A DNA stretch of 50,005 bases from Candidatus Gastranaerophilales bacterium HUM_12 (lineage in GTDB: Bacteria > Cyanobacteriota > Vampirovibrionia > Gastranaerophilales > Gastranaerophilaceae). Made by a program: the position numbers and the translations under genes. Location of the stretch: the NCBI GenBank assembly GCA_002102825.1, contig DABJ01000005.1, positions 12,480 to 62,484 of the forward strand. Direction: 5' to 3'. The notes beneath the pieces were generated by a model. It saw only the letters and a list, made by a program, of their open reading frames with translations, was not told the DNA's origin and did not search any database. Positions 33,361 to 42,378 of the stretch are shown one piece after another (position 1 is the first letter of the stretch; every line of letters begins with the position of its first letter).

Positions 33361-34185
33361 ATGTTAACAGATATAGAAATAAAAGAACTTGAGGATTTAT
33401 CTAAAGAAAATAGACAAAATGTTATAAAAATGGTCTATAACGCAAAGTCAGGACACATAGGCGGGTCTTTGTCGTCTTGTGAAATCATGACTGTTTTATT
33501 TCACAAATGTATGAAACATGCTTTAGGAGGGAAAAATACATCTGATTATGAAATAAGAGATAGATTCGTTCTTTCAAAAGGGCATATTTCCCCCTTGTAC
33601 TATTCTGTCTTATCTCAAATTGGATTTATTCCTAAAGATGAATTGATGACCTTTAGAAAACTTGGTTCGAGATTGCAAGGACACCCATCATTATATTGCC
33701 CCGGGGTTGAAGTTGCTACAGGTTCTCTTGGACAAGGATTATCAATCGCTTGTGGTAAAGCTATTTCGTTAAAACTTGATAACAATCCTGCACATGTTTT
33801 TGTATTACTTGGTGATGGGGAACTTCAAGAAGGCAGCATTTGGGAAGCTATGATGCAAGCCCCACATAGAAAATTAAATAATCTTACTGCAATTATTGAT
33901 AGAAATAGATTACAAATAGACGGTTGCACAGAAAGTGTTAAGGCCTTGGATAATTTACAAGAAAAAATTAAGGCTTTTAACTGGAATGTTATTGAAATTG
34001 ACGGTCATAATATTCAAGAAATTTATTTAGCATTAGAATCTTCTAAAAGCTCCGATAAACCTACTGCAATTATTGCAAATACAACAAAAGGTAAAGGGGT
34101 AAGTTTTATGGAAAATAATGCCGCTTGGCATGGCAAAGCTCCATCTCAAGAAGATTATGAAAAGGCAATGATGGAATTAAAATAA
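33361..34185 (+). CDS. Transketolase N-terminal subunit
   Basis: Thiamine-diphosphate-binding half of a split transketolase. HIGGSLSS near the start, LSKGHISPLYY, GSLGQGLSIACG and the ThDP-binding GDGELQEGSIWEA (about residues 151-163) are clear. Length 274 aa matches known N-terminal subunits. Its normal partner, the C-terminal pyrimidine-binding subunit, usually lies directly downstream, but here the next gene is a prepilin 18 bases later, and no partner is in the window. The closely packed WecG-type gene before it suggests supply of a sugar for a glycan rather than central pentose metabolism; that is inference. Confidence 0.9.
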   Translation: MLTDIEIKELEDLSKENRQNVIKMVYNAKSGHIGGSLSSCEIMTVLFHKCMKHALGGKNTSDYEIRDRFVLSKGHISPLYYSVLSQIGFIPKDELMTFRKLGSRLQGHPSLYCPGVEVATGSLGQGLSIACGKAISLKLDNNPAHVFVLLGDGELQEGSIWEAMMQAPHRKLNNLTAIIDRNRLQIDGCTESVKALDNLQEKIKAFNWNVIEIDGHNIQEIYLALESSKSSDKPTAIIANTTKGKGVSFMENNAAWHGKAPSQEDYEKAMMELK

Positions 34186-34203
34186 ATAATAAATGGAGGG
34201 ATA

Positions 34204-36798
34204 ATGGGTATCTTCAGAAAAAATAATAAGAAATCCGGATTTACACTAATGGAAATTGCATTAGCAGTTTTGATAGTTGCAATTTTGGCAATGCTTACAG
34301 TTCCTATGGTTCAGCGTCAATTGAGTAAGTCTGATGAGTATGCTTATTATACAGCATATAAAACAATTGAAAAACTTGGTGGGCAGGTTGTTGCCAGAGG
34401 TGATTCTTTTGAAAATCCGGACATAACACTTGAAAATTTTCAAAAGCTTGAAAAAGTTAACAAATTTAAAATTGCATTCAATAAGTTTAATCAGAAAGCA
34501 AGATTATTTATTGCCTTAACAACAAATAAATTAGTTTATTCTGAAGCATTTTTATTCAATCATTTATTCCCAAATACCTTTGCTGCATCATCAGAAACGG
34601 CATTTGAAGATGAAAATTATAATGCTTTGGCAATGTATTTGCAATATTGTTCAGGTAAACAAGTATATGATATGACAGGTGCTCAGGATTATATTTATCA
34701 AGAATGTGACGGTGATGGATACAATTGTCAAAATAAGAAGAAATGTGATTCTAAAAATTCAAACTGTTGCAACACTGCGTATGTAAATATTGGTGATACC
34801 CCATCTTGTAATGCTAGTTGGAAATTCAAACAAAAGTATAATAAAACTACAAAAATTAAAACAAAAACAATTTGTGAAAAGAAGGAAGATGGAACTAAGG
34901 TTGATCCAAAATGTGAAGAAAAAGTTGTAGAAACCTCGAATACCGAAGAGGGGCTAACTTCTTGTACTCCATCTTCTACAGGAAACACTACAGTTACTTG
35001 TACAAAAGCAAATTCTGAAAAAGTACAACGTGTTGGTCATTTAGTAAGTCGTGCTGATGCCAAAAAAGCTATAGAGGAAACGCTTGCTGAAGGTGGTAAC
35101 ATAACTAATTGTAACCCTGAAAAAGGTGAATATTTATCACAAGCAGAAAAAGTAGCTATTGTTAAAGGGTTATTAGCTGCTTCTACATGTTCTCCGGAAG
35201 TTGTAAGTAATGATTATGAGACTGGAGAATCTGTAAATCGCGACTATGATACAGCTTCAATGATACGTTACCTTGAAAACGGGTATAGTGGTAGTAGCTT
35301 CTGTTCTACTTTTGTAAAACGTTATTGTACAACAACAGATGACATGGGAAATACTTATTCCGTATCGTATTCTGGAGGGTGTAATATAAATAAATCTACT
35401 CCAACATCTGATAATACTTCGTTTACTCCGTCAACTTGGACAAGGCCAACACCTACTAATATATGTACTTCAAGTTATGGATATTATAATATGCATAACA
35501 CAGGGGGACGGTACAGCGTTATTTGTGAGTGTCTATCCGGTTATTTAGTATCAGAAAATAATGATAAAGTTTGTTGTCAACAACCGGCTGATAGTGATAA
35601 AAAATCTTATGCAACAAGTTCCGGTACTTGTATTGATTGTACTACAGATTTTAACTCTGTAACAAATCGTTGTTGCCCTAAATATTCAACATTCAATGGT
35701 ACAAGTTGTGAATGTGCAAATGGTTACGAAATGCAAAATCCCGGAACAACAGGTGAATATTGTAAGCAAACAACGTGCTTCGGGGCTTCTCACATGGAAG
35801 GTGATGTTTGTGTTACAAATCCACCAATCTTGAGTGCTCAAAATTTATGCCGTTCAATCCAAAAATATTGGAATACAACAAGTGCTAGTTGTAACTCATT
35901 TACCGGTGATTATGGTGTAAATCAATCTGTTTATAATGCCGCAATGGGTAATGATGGTAAAACATTTATGTCTATTGCAGCTAAAGGAGGAAGTTTTGGT
36001 AATGTAACTCCAAATATTGTTCTATCAAATGGCATGAAGCTATGGATTTTAAGTAACAAAGCTGGCTCTATTCCGGGGTTGTCTTATAATCCAACAAATA
36101 TCTCCGAAACTCAAAATGTTTGTAGGGATTTGAAAAAGACAACAAAAGCAGCTTGTTCACTAGCTGGGGGTACTTTCTGTAAGGCTGAGAGCAACTGTTT
36201 TACAATGGATAATGAAAGTTTGAAAAAAATGGGTGATGCAAGAAACTGTTGTGCTTCTCCTGATATGACATCACTTGCAGAGAATGCAAATTTCGAAAAA
36301 GATAATAGATCTTTTGCAATCAACGGCTTTACAATCTTTGTTGATATTAATGGAAATAAAGGTTCAAGCACTTTGTGGGAAGATGTATTCCCGTTCTTTG
36401 CAAGTGCCAACGGGCAAGTTTACCCGGGTTATCCGCTAGATGGTTACAAAGCAAATGATGAAAAAGGTAAAAATTCCGGCTTGTATCTTGCAGCTAATAG
36501 TTCAACTTATTTGCCTGTAGATGTTTATTATTATGCATCTAATTCTTCCGGTAAATCAAGAAGAAAGATTGTTGCATATTCCGGTGTATCTTATGCAAGG
36601 GGTGCATGTTATGCAAAAATGATAAATAAATATACTCCTTACTGTATGAACTTGGGTGACAAGTTTGTAGATGGAAAAAAATATTCTTCTTCAGAAGATT
36701 CGGCAAAATTACCATCTAGAATATCAGATGCGGATAACAATCCATGTAACGATCACAAATGTTTCGTTGGAGTAAGAAAGAAACTTAGATTTTTCTAA
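34204..36798 (+). CDS. Very large cysteine-rich type IV prepilin-like protein
   Basis: 864-aa protein with a type IV prepilin start: KKSG, then FTLMEIALAVLIVAIL, with cleavage expected after Gly12 and the conserved Glu at mature position 5 (Glu17). The first 150 residues look pilin-like. The rest is polar, Ser/Thr/Asn-rich and very rich in cysteine, often as CC, CxC or spaced EGF-like pairs (for example CECLSGYL, CCQQ, CIDCTTD, CECANGYE). That suggests a disulfide-bonded stalk or adhesin at a pilus tip. Ordinary pilins are 120-300 aa. GGAGGG precedes the ATG. It is the last gene of an operon with WecG and transketolase N-half, closed by a terminator. Confidence 0.85.
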   Translation: MGIFRKNNKKSGFTLMEIALAVLIVAILAMLTVPMVQRQLSKSDEYAYYTAYKTIEKLGGQVVARGDSFENPDITLENFQKLEKVNKFKIAFNKFNQKARLFIALTTNKLVYSEAFLFNHLFPNTFAASSETAFEDENYNALAMYLQYCSGKQVYDMTGAQDYIYQECDGDGYNCQNKKKCDSKNSNCCNTAYVNIGDTPSCNASWKFKQKYNKTTKIKTKTICEKKEDGTKVDPKCEEKVVETSNTEEGLTSCTPSSTGNTTVTCTKANSEKVQRVGHLVSRADAKKAIEETLAEGGNITNCNPEKGEYLSQAEKVAIVKGLLAASTCSPEVVSNDYETGESVNRDYDTASMIRYLENGYSGSSFCSTFVKRYCTTTDDMGNTYSVSYSGGCNINKSTPTSDNTSFTPSTWTRPTPTNICTSSYGYYNMHNTGGRYSVICECLSGYLVSENNDKVCCQQPADSDKKSYATSSGTCIDCTTDFNSVTNRCCPKYSTFNGTSCECANGYEMQNPGTTGEYCKQTTCFGASHMEGDVCVTNPPILSAQNLCRSIQKYWNTTSASCNSFTGDYGVNQSVYNAAMGNDGKTFMSIAAKGGSFGNVTPNIVLSNGMKLWILSNKAGSIPGLSYNPTNISETQNVCRDLKKTTKAACSLAGGTFCKAESNCFTMDNESLKKMGDARNCCASPDMTSLAENANFEKDNRSFAINGFTIFVDINGNKGSSTLWEDVFPFFASANGQVYPGYPLDGYKANDEKGKNSGLYLAANSSTYLPVDVYYYASNSSGKSRRKIVAYSGVSYARGACYAKMINKYTPYCMNLGDKFVDGKKYSSSEDSAKLPSRISDADNNPCNDHKCFVGVRKKLRFF

Positions 36799-36822
36799 GG
36801 TAATGTAATGGTATGATTTAGT

Positions 36823-36857
36823 GGACTTTGGTGTTTTGCCAAAGTCCCTAATTTTTT
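36823..36857 (+). terminator. Intrinsic terminator after the large prepilin gene
   Basis: GGACTTTGG (36823-36831) pairs perfectly with CCAAAGTCC (36839-36847), 7-base loop, followed by CTAATTTTTT. Confidence 0.88.
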
Positions 36858-36871
36858 AGAAAGGTTAGTTA

Positions 36872-37321
36872 ATGATTATTGATAAAATAGAAAATATTTC
36901 AATTTACAAAAATATCCCAGAGATTGCAAGAGATTTTATTTTGAGTTTAAAAAAAGAAACTCCAAGTTTAGGCAAGCACGTTTTGTCTGAATCTATATAT
37001 GCAAATGTTGAAACTTACGAAACAAAATTATTAGAAAATGGCAAATTTGAGGCTCACAAGGATTATATTGACGTTCAAATTTTGTTAAAAGGGCATGAAC
37101 AAATCTTTATTGCTCCACAAAACAGTTTGACGATATCTGAGCCTTATGATGCAAAGCGCGATATTGAATTTTATTCAGATAATATTTGTTCATTTCAAAG
37201 TATAAAATTAGACGGAACGAACTTTGTTATGTTATTTCCGCATGAAGCACATGCTCCACAAGTTTCAATTGATGAAAAGCTGGAAAATGTTTTAAAAGTT
37301 GTTGTGAAAATTAAAATCTAG
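36872..37321 (+). CDS. YhcH/YjgK/YiaL family protein
   Basis: Cupin-fold protein of the DUF386 family, whose members act in metabolism of sialic acid and related sugars in some bacteria, possibly as anomerases. The family pattern is visible: HKDYIDVQILLKGHEQI (about residues 62-78), then DAKRDIEFY and MLFPHEAHAPQV with the conserved His residues that could bind a metal. 149 aa is the usual length. AAAGG precedes the ATG. It is alone between a terminator and the convergent miaA, one base away from its stop. Its role here is unknown. Confidence 0.88.
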   Translation: MIIDKIENISIYKNIPEIARDFILSLKKETPSLGKHVLSESIYANVETYETKLLENGKFEAHKDYIDVQILLKGHEQIFIAPQNSLTISEPYDAKRDIEFYSDNICSFQSIKLDGTNFVMLFPHEAHAPQVSIDEKLENVLKVVVKIKI

Positions 37322-37322
37322 T

Positions 37323-38207
37323 TTATTTTTTTAATTTTTCAGGATAAACATTCCATTCAATTTCATCGTTTTTCCTGAACCAAGTAAGTTGTCGTTTAGC
37401 ATAATTTCGGGTGTTCTTTTTTAGTAATTCTTTAGCCTCATCAAGTGAGTACTGGTTGTCAATGTAGCCCAAAATCTCACGATAGCCAATAGTGTTGACT
37501 AAATTTGGAATACGACCGTGTTTTTCAAGTAAGTGTTTTGTTTCTTCAACCAGTCCTGTTTCAACCATAATATCAACCCGTTTATCAATTCTTGAATATA
37601 AGATATCCCTAGGGAAATTTCGTCCAAGCCATTTTATATCATACTCTTTTTCTTTGATTCCACGGGATTCTGCAAGAGTTTTGCCCGTGTGTTTAACGAT
37701 TTCAATTGCTCTTATGATTTTTTTCTTATCGTTAGAACTGATATTTTCTGCCGATTCGGGGTCAAATTTTGATAATATATTCTTTAATTCGGCATAATCT
37801 AATTTATATAATTCATTTCTAAGTTCTCGATTTGCTTCAATTTGAGGTAAATCATAATTCTTTAGAAGAATATCAATATATAACCCTGTTCCGCCAACGA
37901 TTATTGGTATTTTACCTTTAGAAAAAATCTCTTGTATTTTTTGATTTGCTTCTTGTTTATACAAACCTGCAGAATATTCAAATTCAGGCTCAACTATATC
38001 AATCATATAGTGGGGAATTCCGCAACGTTCCTCAATTGTTGGCTTTGCTGTTCCTATATCAAATCCTTTATATACAAGTCTAGAATCAGCAGAAATTATT
38101 TCTCCGTCAATTTGCTTTGCAAGTTCTATTGAGTAATCCGTTTTGCCACTAGCTGTTGCTCCAACAATAGCAATTACTTCTTTTTTATTTGAGGAATGTT
38201 TGTTCAT
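37323..38207 (-). CDS. miaA: tRNA dimethylallyltransferase
   Basis: Adds a dimethylallyl group to A37 of tRNAs that read codons starting with U. The P-loop GATASGKT is at residues 16-23, followed by IISADSRLVYKGFDIGTAKP and the substrate-binding GGTGLYIDIL; NTIGYREILGY and RNYAKRQLTWFR are typical of the C-terminal half. 294 aa is normal. It is the last gene of a minus-strand operon that begins with a sigma factor, and its start overlaps the preceding membrane-protein gene by 23 bases. Confidence 0.96.
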   Translation of the reverse strand: MNKHSSNKKEVIAIVGATASGKTDYSIELAKQIDGEIISADSRLVYKGFDIGTAKPTIEERCGIPHYMIDIVEPEFEYSAGLYKQEANQKIQEIFSKGKIPIIVGGTGLYIDILLKNYDLPQIEANRELRNELYKLDYAELKNILSKFDPESAENISSNDKKKIIRAIEIVKHTGKTLAESRGIKEKEYDIKWLGRNFPRDILYSRIDKRVDIMVETGLVEETKHLLEKHGRIPNLVNTIGYREILGYIDNQYSLDEAKELLKKNTRNYAKRQLTWFRKNDEIEWNVYPEKLKK

Positions 38208-39009
38208 AATATGAGAATACTAACACAACTATGTAAACAATTAAATAGTAATAAAGTAATAAAACAACAAAATATGCAATCGGATTAAACATTAAAAATG
38301 TGTTTAGAACAGAAATACCAAAGGTCAAAATATTTATATAAATGAATAATAAAATTGATTTTGGAAATGATATAAATATTTTTTTTATCGCATAGTATAA
38401 TGCTTTGAATGGATTTTTTTCACAATAAACAACTTCTGGAATCCAAAGCATTGTTATAAATGAAGTAATTGTTGAACAAATCAAAATTAACAAGTACCAA
38501 CAATTGATAACAATGAGTTCATTTTTAGATAACTGCGAAACCTCGTCAATCAATTCTTTGCTTGAAACCATTAGATTTTTTATATCAAAAAAGTCTAAAT
38601 TAACTGTTCCTATGTATTTCCATACAAAATAGGTGATAATAGCTAAAATAAATCCATAAAAAATGGTAGAAATTGCAATTATTCCTAAAAATGGTAAAAA
38701 TAACTTTCCTATTCCTTTAGGTAAAGACAAAATTAGATTTCCAAATGCTTTTGCTCTGTCTTTATCGAACACATAAAGCTTATTTGAAAACTTCAAAGTC
38801 TTTTTTACCATATAAAACCAAGCAGAGAAAAAACCGGCAGCCATAACAAATATAGTAATACCTGCAAGTATAAGTTTGGGAATATTATCAACCGTTGAAG
38901 ATGCATAACTGAAGTACCAACTTAAAATTGATAGAAAGATAATAAGTGGAGTTGCTAGAATTATGCAATCATTCGTTTGTTTAAAGCTATTTTTAAATAG
39001 TTTAAGCAT
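38185..39009 (-). CDS. Integral membrane protein of unknown function
   Basis: Not recognised. 274 aa with about six hydrophobic segments (near 17-35, 45-65, 108-130, 168-190, 215-235 and 240-265). Charged segments near FNKLYVFDKDRAKAFG and EKNPFKALYYAIKKIF sit between helices. The middle part resembles uncharacterised membrane families (DUF4013/DUF975-like), but I cannot be sure. It starts 23 bases after the DUF2229-like gene and overlaps miaA, so it is part of the operon. Confidence 0.75.
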   Translation of the reverse strand: MLKLFKNSFKQTNDCIILATPLIIFLSILSWYFSYASSTVDNIPKLILAGITIFVMAAGFFSAWFYMVKKTLKFSNKLYVFDKDRAKAFGNLILSLPKGIGKLFLPFLGIIAISTIFYGFILAIITYFVWKYIGTVNLDFFDIKNLMVSSKELIDEVSQLSKNELIVINCWYLLILICSTITSFITMLWIPEVVYCEKNPFKALYYAIKKIFISFPKSILLFIYINILTFGISVLNTFLMFNPIAYFVVLLLYYYLIVYIVVLVFSYYEQTFLK

Positions 39010-39032
39010 CAGACCTCTAATCTTTTTTTATA

Positions 39033-40199
39033 TTAGTTGTTTACCGATTGTTCTTCTTTAGTTTCATTTTGTTTTTTAGCATTCATTTGGCGTTTTCTTT
39101 TACGTCTTCTCATCAAATCAACGAATGCTTCAATTCTTGTAATATAACCTGCTCTACCTGTTTGTTCGTCCATAATAAGCGGAAGAATTGGAATTTCGCA
39201 ATTTTCTCTCATTGATGGGAAAATATTTTGTGACATGATTTCAGGCATACAAGTGAACGGGCTTATGTGAATAATACCGTCAATTCCACGTTCATTTGCA
39301 TAAGCTACATCGGATACACATTCTAATGCATCACCACCGATATCTCTCATCAAATAAGGCTTTGCAAGTCTGTCGGCTCTTTGTAAGTGCGTTTCACCTT
39401 TTCTGAATATTTTAGGAATAATTGCATCTTTCAAAAAGCTGCTTACCGTTAAACTTCTGCGAACCTGAACACCCATTCTGCCAAGTTCTTTTTCTATACT
39501 TTGGTTTGAAAATTCATCGTTAACTACGTAAATTTCGCCTGTAATATCAACATATAGAACTTCTTTATTCGGATTGATTTCAACCTTTTTCATTTCTTCA
39601 TCAACTTGTTTTTTTGCTTTTTTTAATCCTGAGATTGTGTCATGAGCATCAATATATTTTAATGATTTTAGGTAATGTTTTTCAGCATCTCCGTGATGAA
39701 TTTCTCTTGCTCTGTAGTATGACAACTGAGTTTCTAGTTTATCAAGCATAAATACTTTCAAAATTGCAATCAAAATTGCTCTGCCAAATAAGAACGGATT
39801 ATTTTTACCACTAGCCTCTTTTAAGAAGTTATACATACCTTTAATTCCGTCATACAATTGGAGTTCAAGGTATTTGGTTTCATAACCCAAGTCGTGTAAT
39901 GCGTTTTCAATACATTTCCCGTATTCACCAAGTCTGCAACACCCCGGGGAAGTAATCATTGCAACATAATCCGTGCCACCTTCAATTGCTTCAATAAAGT
40001 TGCCTAAAATCAATTTGTAAGGCAAACAGATAGCTTCAGGTGCGTGTTTTGTACCTAGTGATAGGGATTTCTTACTTGTGTACGGCTCAACATAAGGCTC
40101 ACAACCAATAATTCTTAATGCTGCAGCCCAAGCATAACTGATTGTTCCCATGTGTGGGAATGATATTTTTTTCTTTTTTTGTTCTTTTTTATTAGTCAT
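39033..40199 (-). CDS. 2-hydroxyacyl-CoA-dehydratase/DUF2229-type protein
   Basis: Belongs to the group related to 2-hydroxyglutaryl-CoA dehydratase D-component and acyl-CoA dehydratase activase-associated proteins. Cysteines are conserved in the places expected for an iron-sulfur cluster: C33 (IGCEPYV), C58 (ICLPYK), C87-C88 and C96 (SPGCCRLGEYGKC), and a later FTCMPE. No activase ATPase domain is attached and none is in the window, unlike the large fused proteins of clostridia. 388 aa. The first residues are very basic. Eleven bases separate it from gcvPB. Its substrate is unknown. Confidence 0.8.
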   Translation of the reverse strand: MTNKKEQKKKKISFPHMGTISYAWAAALRIIGCEPYVEPYTSKKSLSLGTKHAPEAICLPYKLILGNFIEAIEGGTDYVAMITSPGCCRLGEYGKCIENALHDLGYETKYLELQLYDGIKGMYNFLKEASGKNNPFLFGRAILIAILKVFMLDKLETQLSYYRAREIHHGDAEKHYLKSLKYIDAHDTISGLKKAKKQVDEEMKKVEINPNKEVLYVDITGEIYVVNDEFSNQSIEKELGRMGVQVRRSLTVSSFLKDAIIPKIFRKGETHLQRADRLAKPYLMRDIGGDALECVSDVAYANERGIDGIIHISPFTCMPEIMSQNIFPSMRENCEIPILPLIMDEQTGRAGYITRIEAFVDLMRRRKRKRQMNAKKQNETKEEQSVNN

Positions 40200-40210
40200 T
40201 TTTATATTTC

Positions 40211-41632
40211 CTAGTCTGTGTATTTCAAGTCCGGGTGTCTTGCTGCCTGAACTTCATCTATCTTTTTAACAGGTGTTGTATGAGGAGCAGACAAAATTTC
40301 TTCCGGATTTTCTTTGGCCTTTTGAGCTATTTGAATCATTGTTTCTACAAAATCATCAAGCATTTCTTTGTGTTCTGATTCTGTTGGTTCAATCATTATA
40401 GCTTCATGCACAATCAATGGGAAGTATACGGTTGGAGGGTGTGTATTTCCGTCCATCAATGCTTTTGCAATGTTTAGAGTTGAAACACCGCTCTCATGTT
40501 TTTGTCTTTCTCCAGATAGAACGAACTCATGCATACAAGGTTCATCGTATGGTAAATCATAATATTTTTTTAGTTTTTCTTTTAAGTAATTTGCATTTAA
40601 AACAGCATTTTCTGATGCATGTTTCAAATTTTTGCCCATCATTAGAATATAAGCATAAGCTTTTACAAGGACAGAAAAATTACCGTAAAAATCTTTAACA
40701 CTACCAATTGAATTTTTTAGGTCGTAATTTCTGAAATATTTTTCACCATCAAAATCAACAATTGGTGTTGGTAAATAATCTTTCAATTTTTCAACAACAG
40801 CAACAGGACCGGCCCCAGGACCACCACCACCGTGCGGAGTTGAAAATGTTTTGTGTAGGTTCAAGTGAACAACATCAAACCCCATAAGTTTCGGATTTGT
40901 GTAACCCATAATTGCGTTGAAATTTGCTCCATCATAATATAACAAAGAGCCATTTTCGTGCATTAGTCTTGAAATTTCTTCAACATTTTCTTCAAAAATT
41001 CCCAAAGTATTGGGATTCGTCATCATAATCGCTGCGACATCTCTGTCTAAAACACTTTTTAATGCGTCAATATCAACTTGACCTTTTTCATTTGATTTAA
41101 TTTCAACAATGTCAAAACCACTCATCTTTGCACTTGCAGGATTAGTTCCGTGAGCAGAATCCGGAATAATAACTTTTGTTCTCTTTTCACCAATAGAATC
41201 AAAATACTTTCTAATAATCATCATGCCGGTCATTTCACCGTGTGCGCCAGCAGATGGTTTGAGTGTAATTGCATCCATTCCGGTGATTTTTAATAGTGAA
41301 GATTGAAGATTATACATCAATTTTAATGCACCCTGTGCCATATCGTCACTAACATTTGGGTGAATATTAAAACCGTCTAAAGATGCTAATAACTCGTTAA
41401 CTTTAGGATTATATTTCATTGTGCAGGAGCCTAAAGGATAAAAACCTTGTTCAATACAAAAATTCAAGTCTGACAACTCTTTGTAATGACGCATAACATC
41501 TAGCTCGCTAAGTTGTGGAAGATTTGTATCTGCAGTTCTGCATAAATTTTTCGGTAAAAAATCAATATTAATCTTCTCGTCGGTAAGATTAATTCCGTCT
41601 GTACCGTTACTTTTTTCAAAAATTGTTTTCAT
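40211..41632 (-). CDS. gcvPB: Glycine dehydrogenase (decarboxylating) subunit 2
   Basis: PLP-carrying beta subunit of the split P-protein of the glycine cleavage system, which takes CO2 from glycine and passes aminomethyl to the H-protein. The PLP lysine lies in LNLHKTFSTPHGGGGPG (about residues 257-273). The N-terminal PQLSELDVMRHYKELS and QGFYPLGSCTMKYNPK are typical. 473 aa is normal for subunit 2. Subunit 1, GcvH and GcvT are not in the window. It is three bases from the sigma factor gene. I looked for a glycine riboswitch upstream and saw none. Confidence 0.95.
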   Translation of the reverse strand: MKTIFEKSNGTDGINLTDEKINIDFLPKNLCRTADTNLPQLSELDVMRHYKELSDLNFCIEQGFYPLGSCTMKYNPKVNELLASLDGFNIHPNVSDDMAQGALKLMYNLQSSLLKITGMDAITLKPSAGAHGEMTGMMIIRKYFDSIGEKRTKVIIPDSAHGTNPASAKMSGFDIVEIKSNEKGQVDIDALKSVLDRDVAAIMMTNPNTLGIFEENVEEISRLMHENGSLLYYDGANFNAIMGYTNPKLMGFDVVHLNLHKTFSTPHGGGGPGAGPVAVVEKLKDYLPTPIVDFDGEKYFRNYDLKNSIGSVKDFYGNFSVLVKAYAYILMMGKNLKHASENAVLNANYLKEKLKKYYDLPYDEPCMHEFVLSGERQKHESGVSTLNIAKALMDGNTHPPTVYFPLIVHEAIMIEPTESEHKEMLDDFVETMIQIAQKAKENPEEILSAPHTTPVKKIDEVQAARHPDLKYTD

Positions 41633-41635
41633 ATC

Positions 41636-42253
41636 CTAAATAATCCCCTGTTTTGCCAAGTCTTTTTTTATTCTATCTAATCCAGTCTGAATAATTCTTG
41701 ATATTCTGGACTGAGAAATATTGAATTCCTCTGCAATTTCTCTCAATTTTTTTTCTTTAAAAAACTTATATTCAATTAGTTCTCGTTCTCTTGGTGGAAG
41801 TTTTTTCATTGATTCCAAGATACCCTCTTTGAGTTCTGAAAATTCGATTGATTCTTCCGGTGTTTTATCCTGCGATTTAATTTGAGTTGGAATTTCAGCA
41901 TCTTGAAGTTCATCAATAGATAGAATGTTTTTATAAACATCTGCCCTCATTTCAGCATCATTAGTTTCCGCATCTTCATCAATTGAAACTTGTTTATTTT
42001 TAAGAGTGTACCATTTATATCTTCTTCTTACTTCGTTTCTAATAGCCCATTTAATAGCAGTTGAAAGATAAGTATTATTATACTTTTCAGGTTCTTTATT
42101 CTTGAACAGAATATATAAAGCATGAGTTCCAATATTGATAAGTTCCGGAAGCTCAATCAGATGAGAATTTGAGAATTTCTGATATTCGACTTTTGCAATA
42201 ATTTCTATCAGTTCCTTATATTCTTTGAGTTTTATATTTTCTTCAGCTGACAT
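41636..42253 (-). CDS. RNA polymerase sigma factor, sigma-70 family (FliA/WhiG-like)
   Basis: Directs RNA polymerase to a set of promoters. Region 2 is seen at about residues 60-85 (YLSTAIKWAIRNEVRRRYKW), followed by an acidic linker of about 60 residues. Region 4 is clear at 150-200: LPPRERELIEYKFFKEKKLREIAEEFNISQSRISRI, a complete helix-turn-helix. 205 aa, shorter than FliA, with no obvious region 3. The possible ribosome site is AGGA at a long distance. It heads the operon sigma-gcvPB-DUF2229-membrane-miaA, an unusual set. A perfect 14-base palindrome lies upstream. The anti-sigma partner is not visible. Confidence 0.85.
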   Translation of the reverse strand: MSAEENIKLKEYKELIEIIAKVEYQKFSNSHLIELPELINIGTHALYILFKNKEPEKYNNTYLSTAIKWAIRNEVRRRYKWYTLKNKQVSIDEDAETNDAEMRADVYKNILSIDELQDAEIPTQIKSQDKTPEESIEFSELKEGILESMKKLPPRERELIEYKFFKEKKLREIAEEFNISQSRISRIIQTGLDRIKKDLAKQGII

Positions 42254-42277
42254 TATATAACTAATCCTAAAAATAAC

Positions 42278-42291
42278 TGTAATATATTACA
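42278..42291. promoter_or_regulatory. Perfect 14-base palindrome upstream of the sigma factor operon
   Basis: TGTAATATATTACA reads the same on both strands and lies 25 bases before the sigma factor start. It overlaps a weak promoter-like pair (TTGATA and TATTAC on the minus strand). It fits an operator for a dimeric repressor or activator; the regulator is unknown. Confidence 0.45.
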
Positions 42292-42378
42292 AATCTATAA
42301 TATCAAAAAAAATTATATATGACTAGCTAATGTAATTTTCCTTAACATAAATTATGCTCTTGGAAAATAGGAGAGATT

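Noticed and set aside
42254..42378. Possible glycine riboswitch ahead of the operon with gcvPB
   Set aside because: The gap is only 125 bases, lacks the paired glycine-aptamer motifs, and contains instead the palindrome and divergent promoters.
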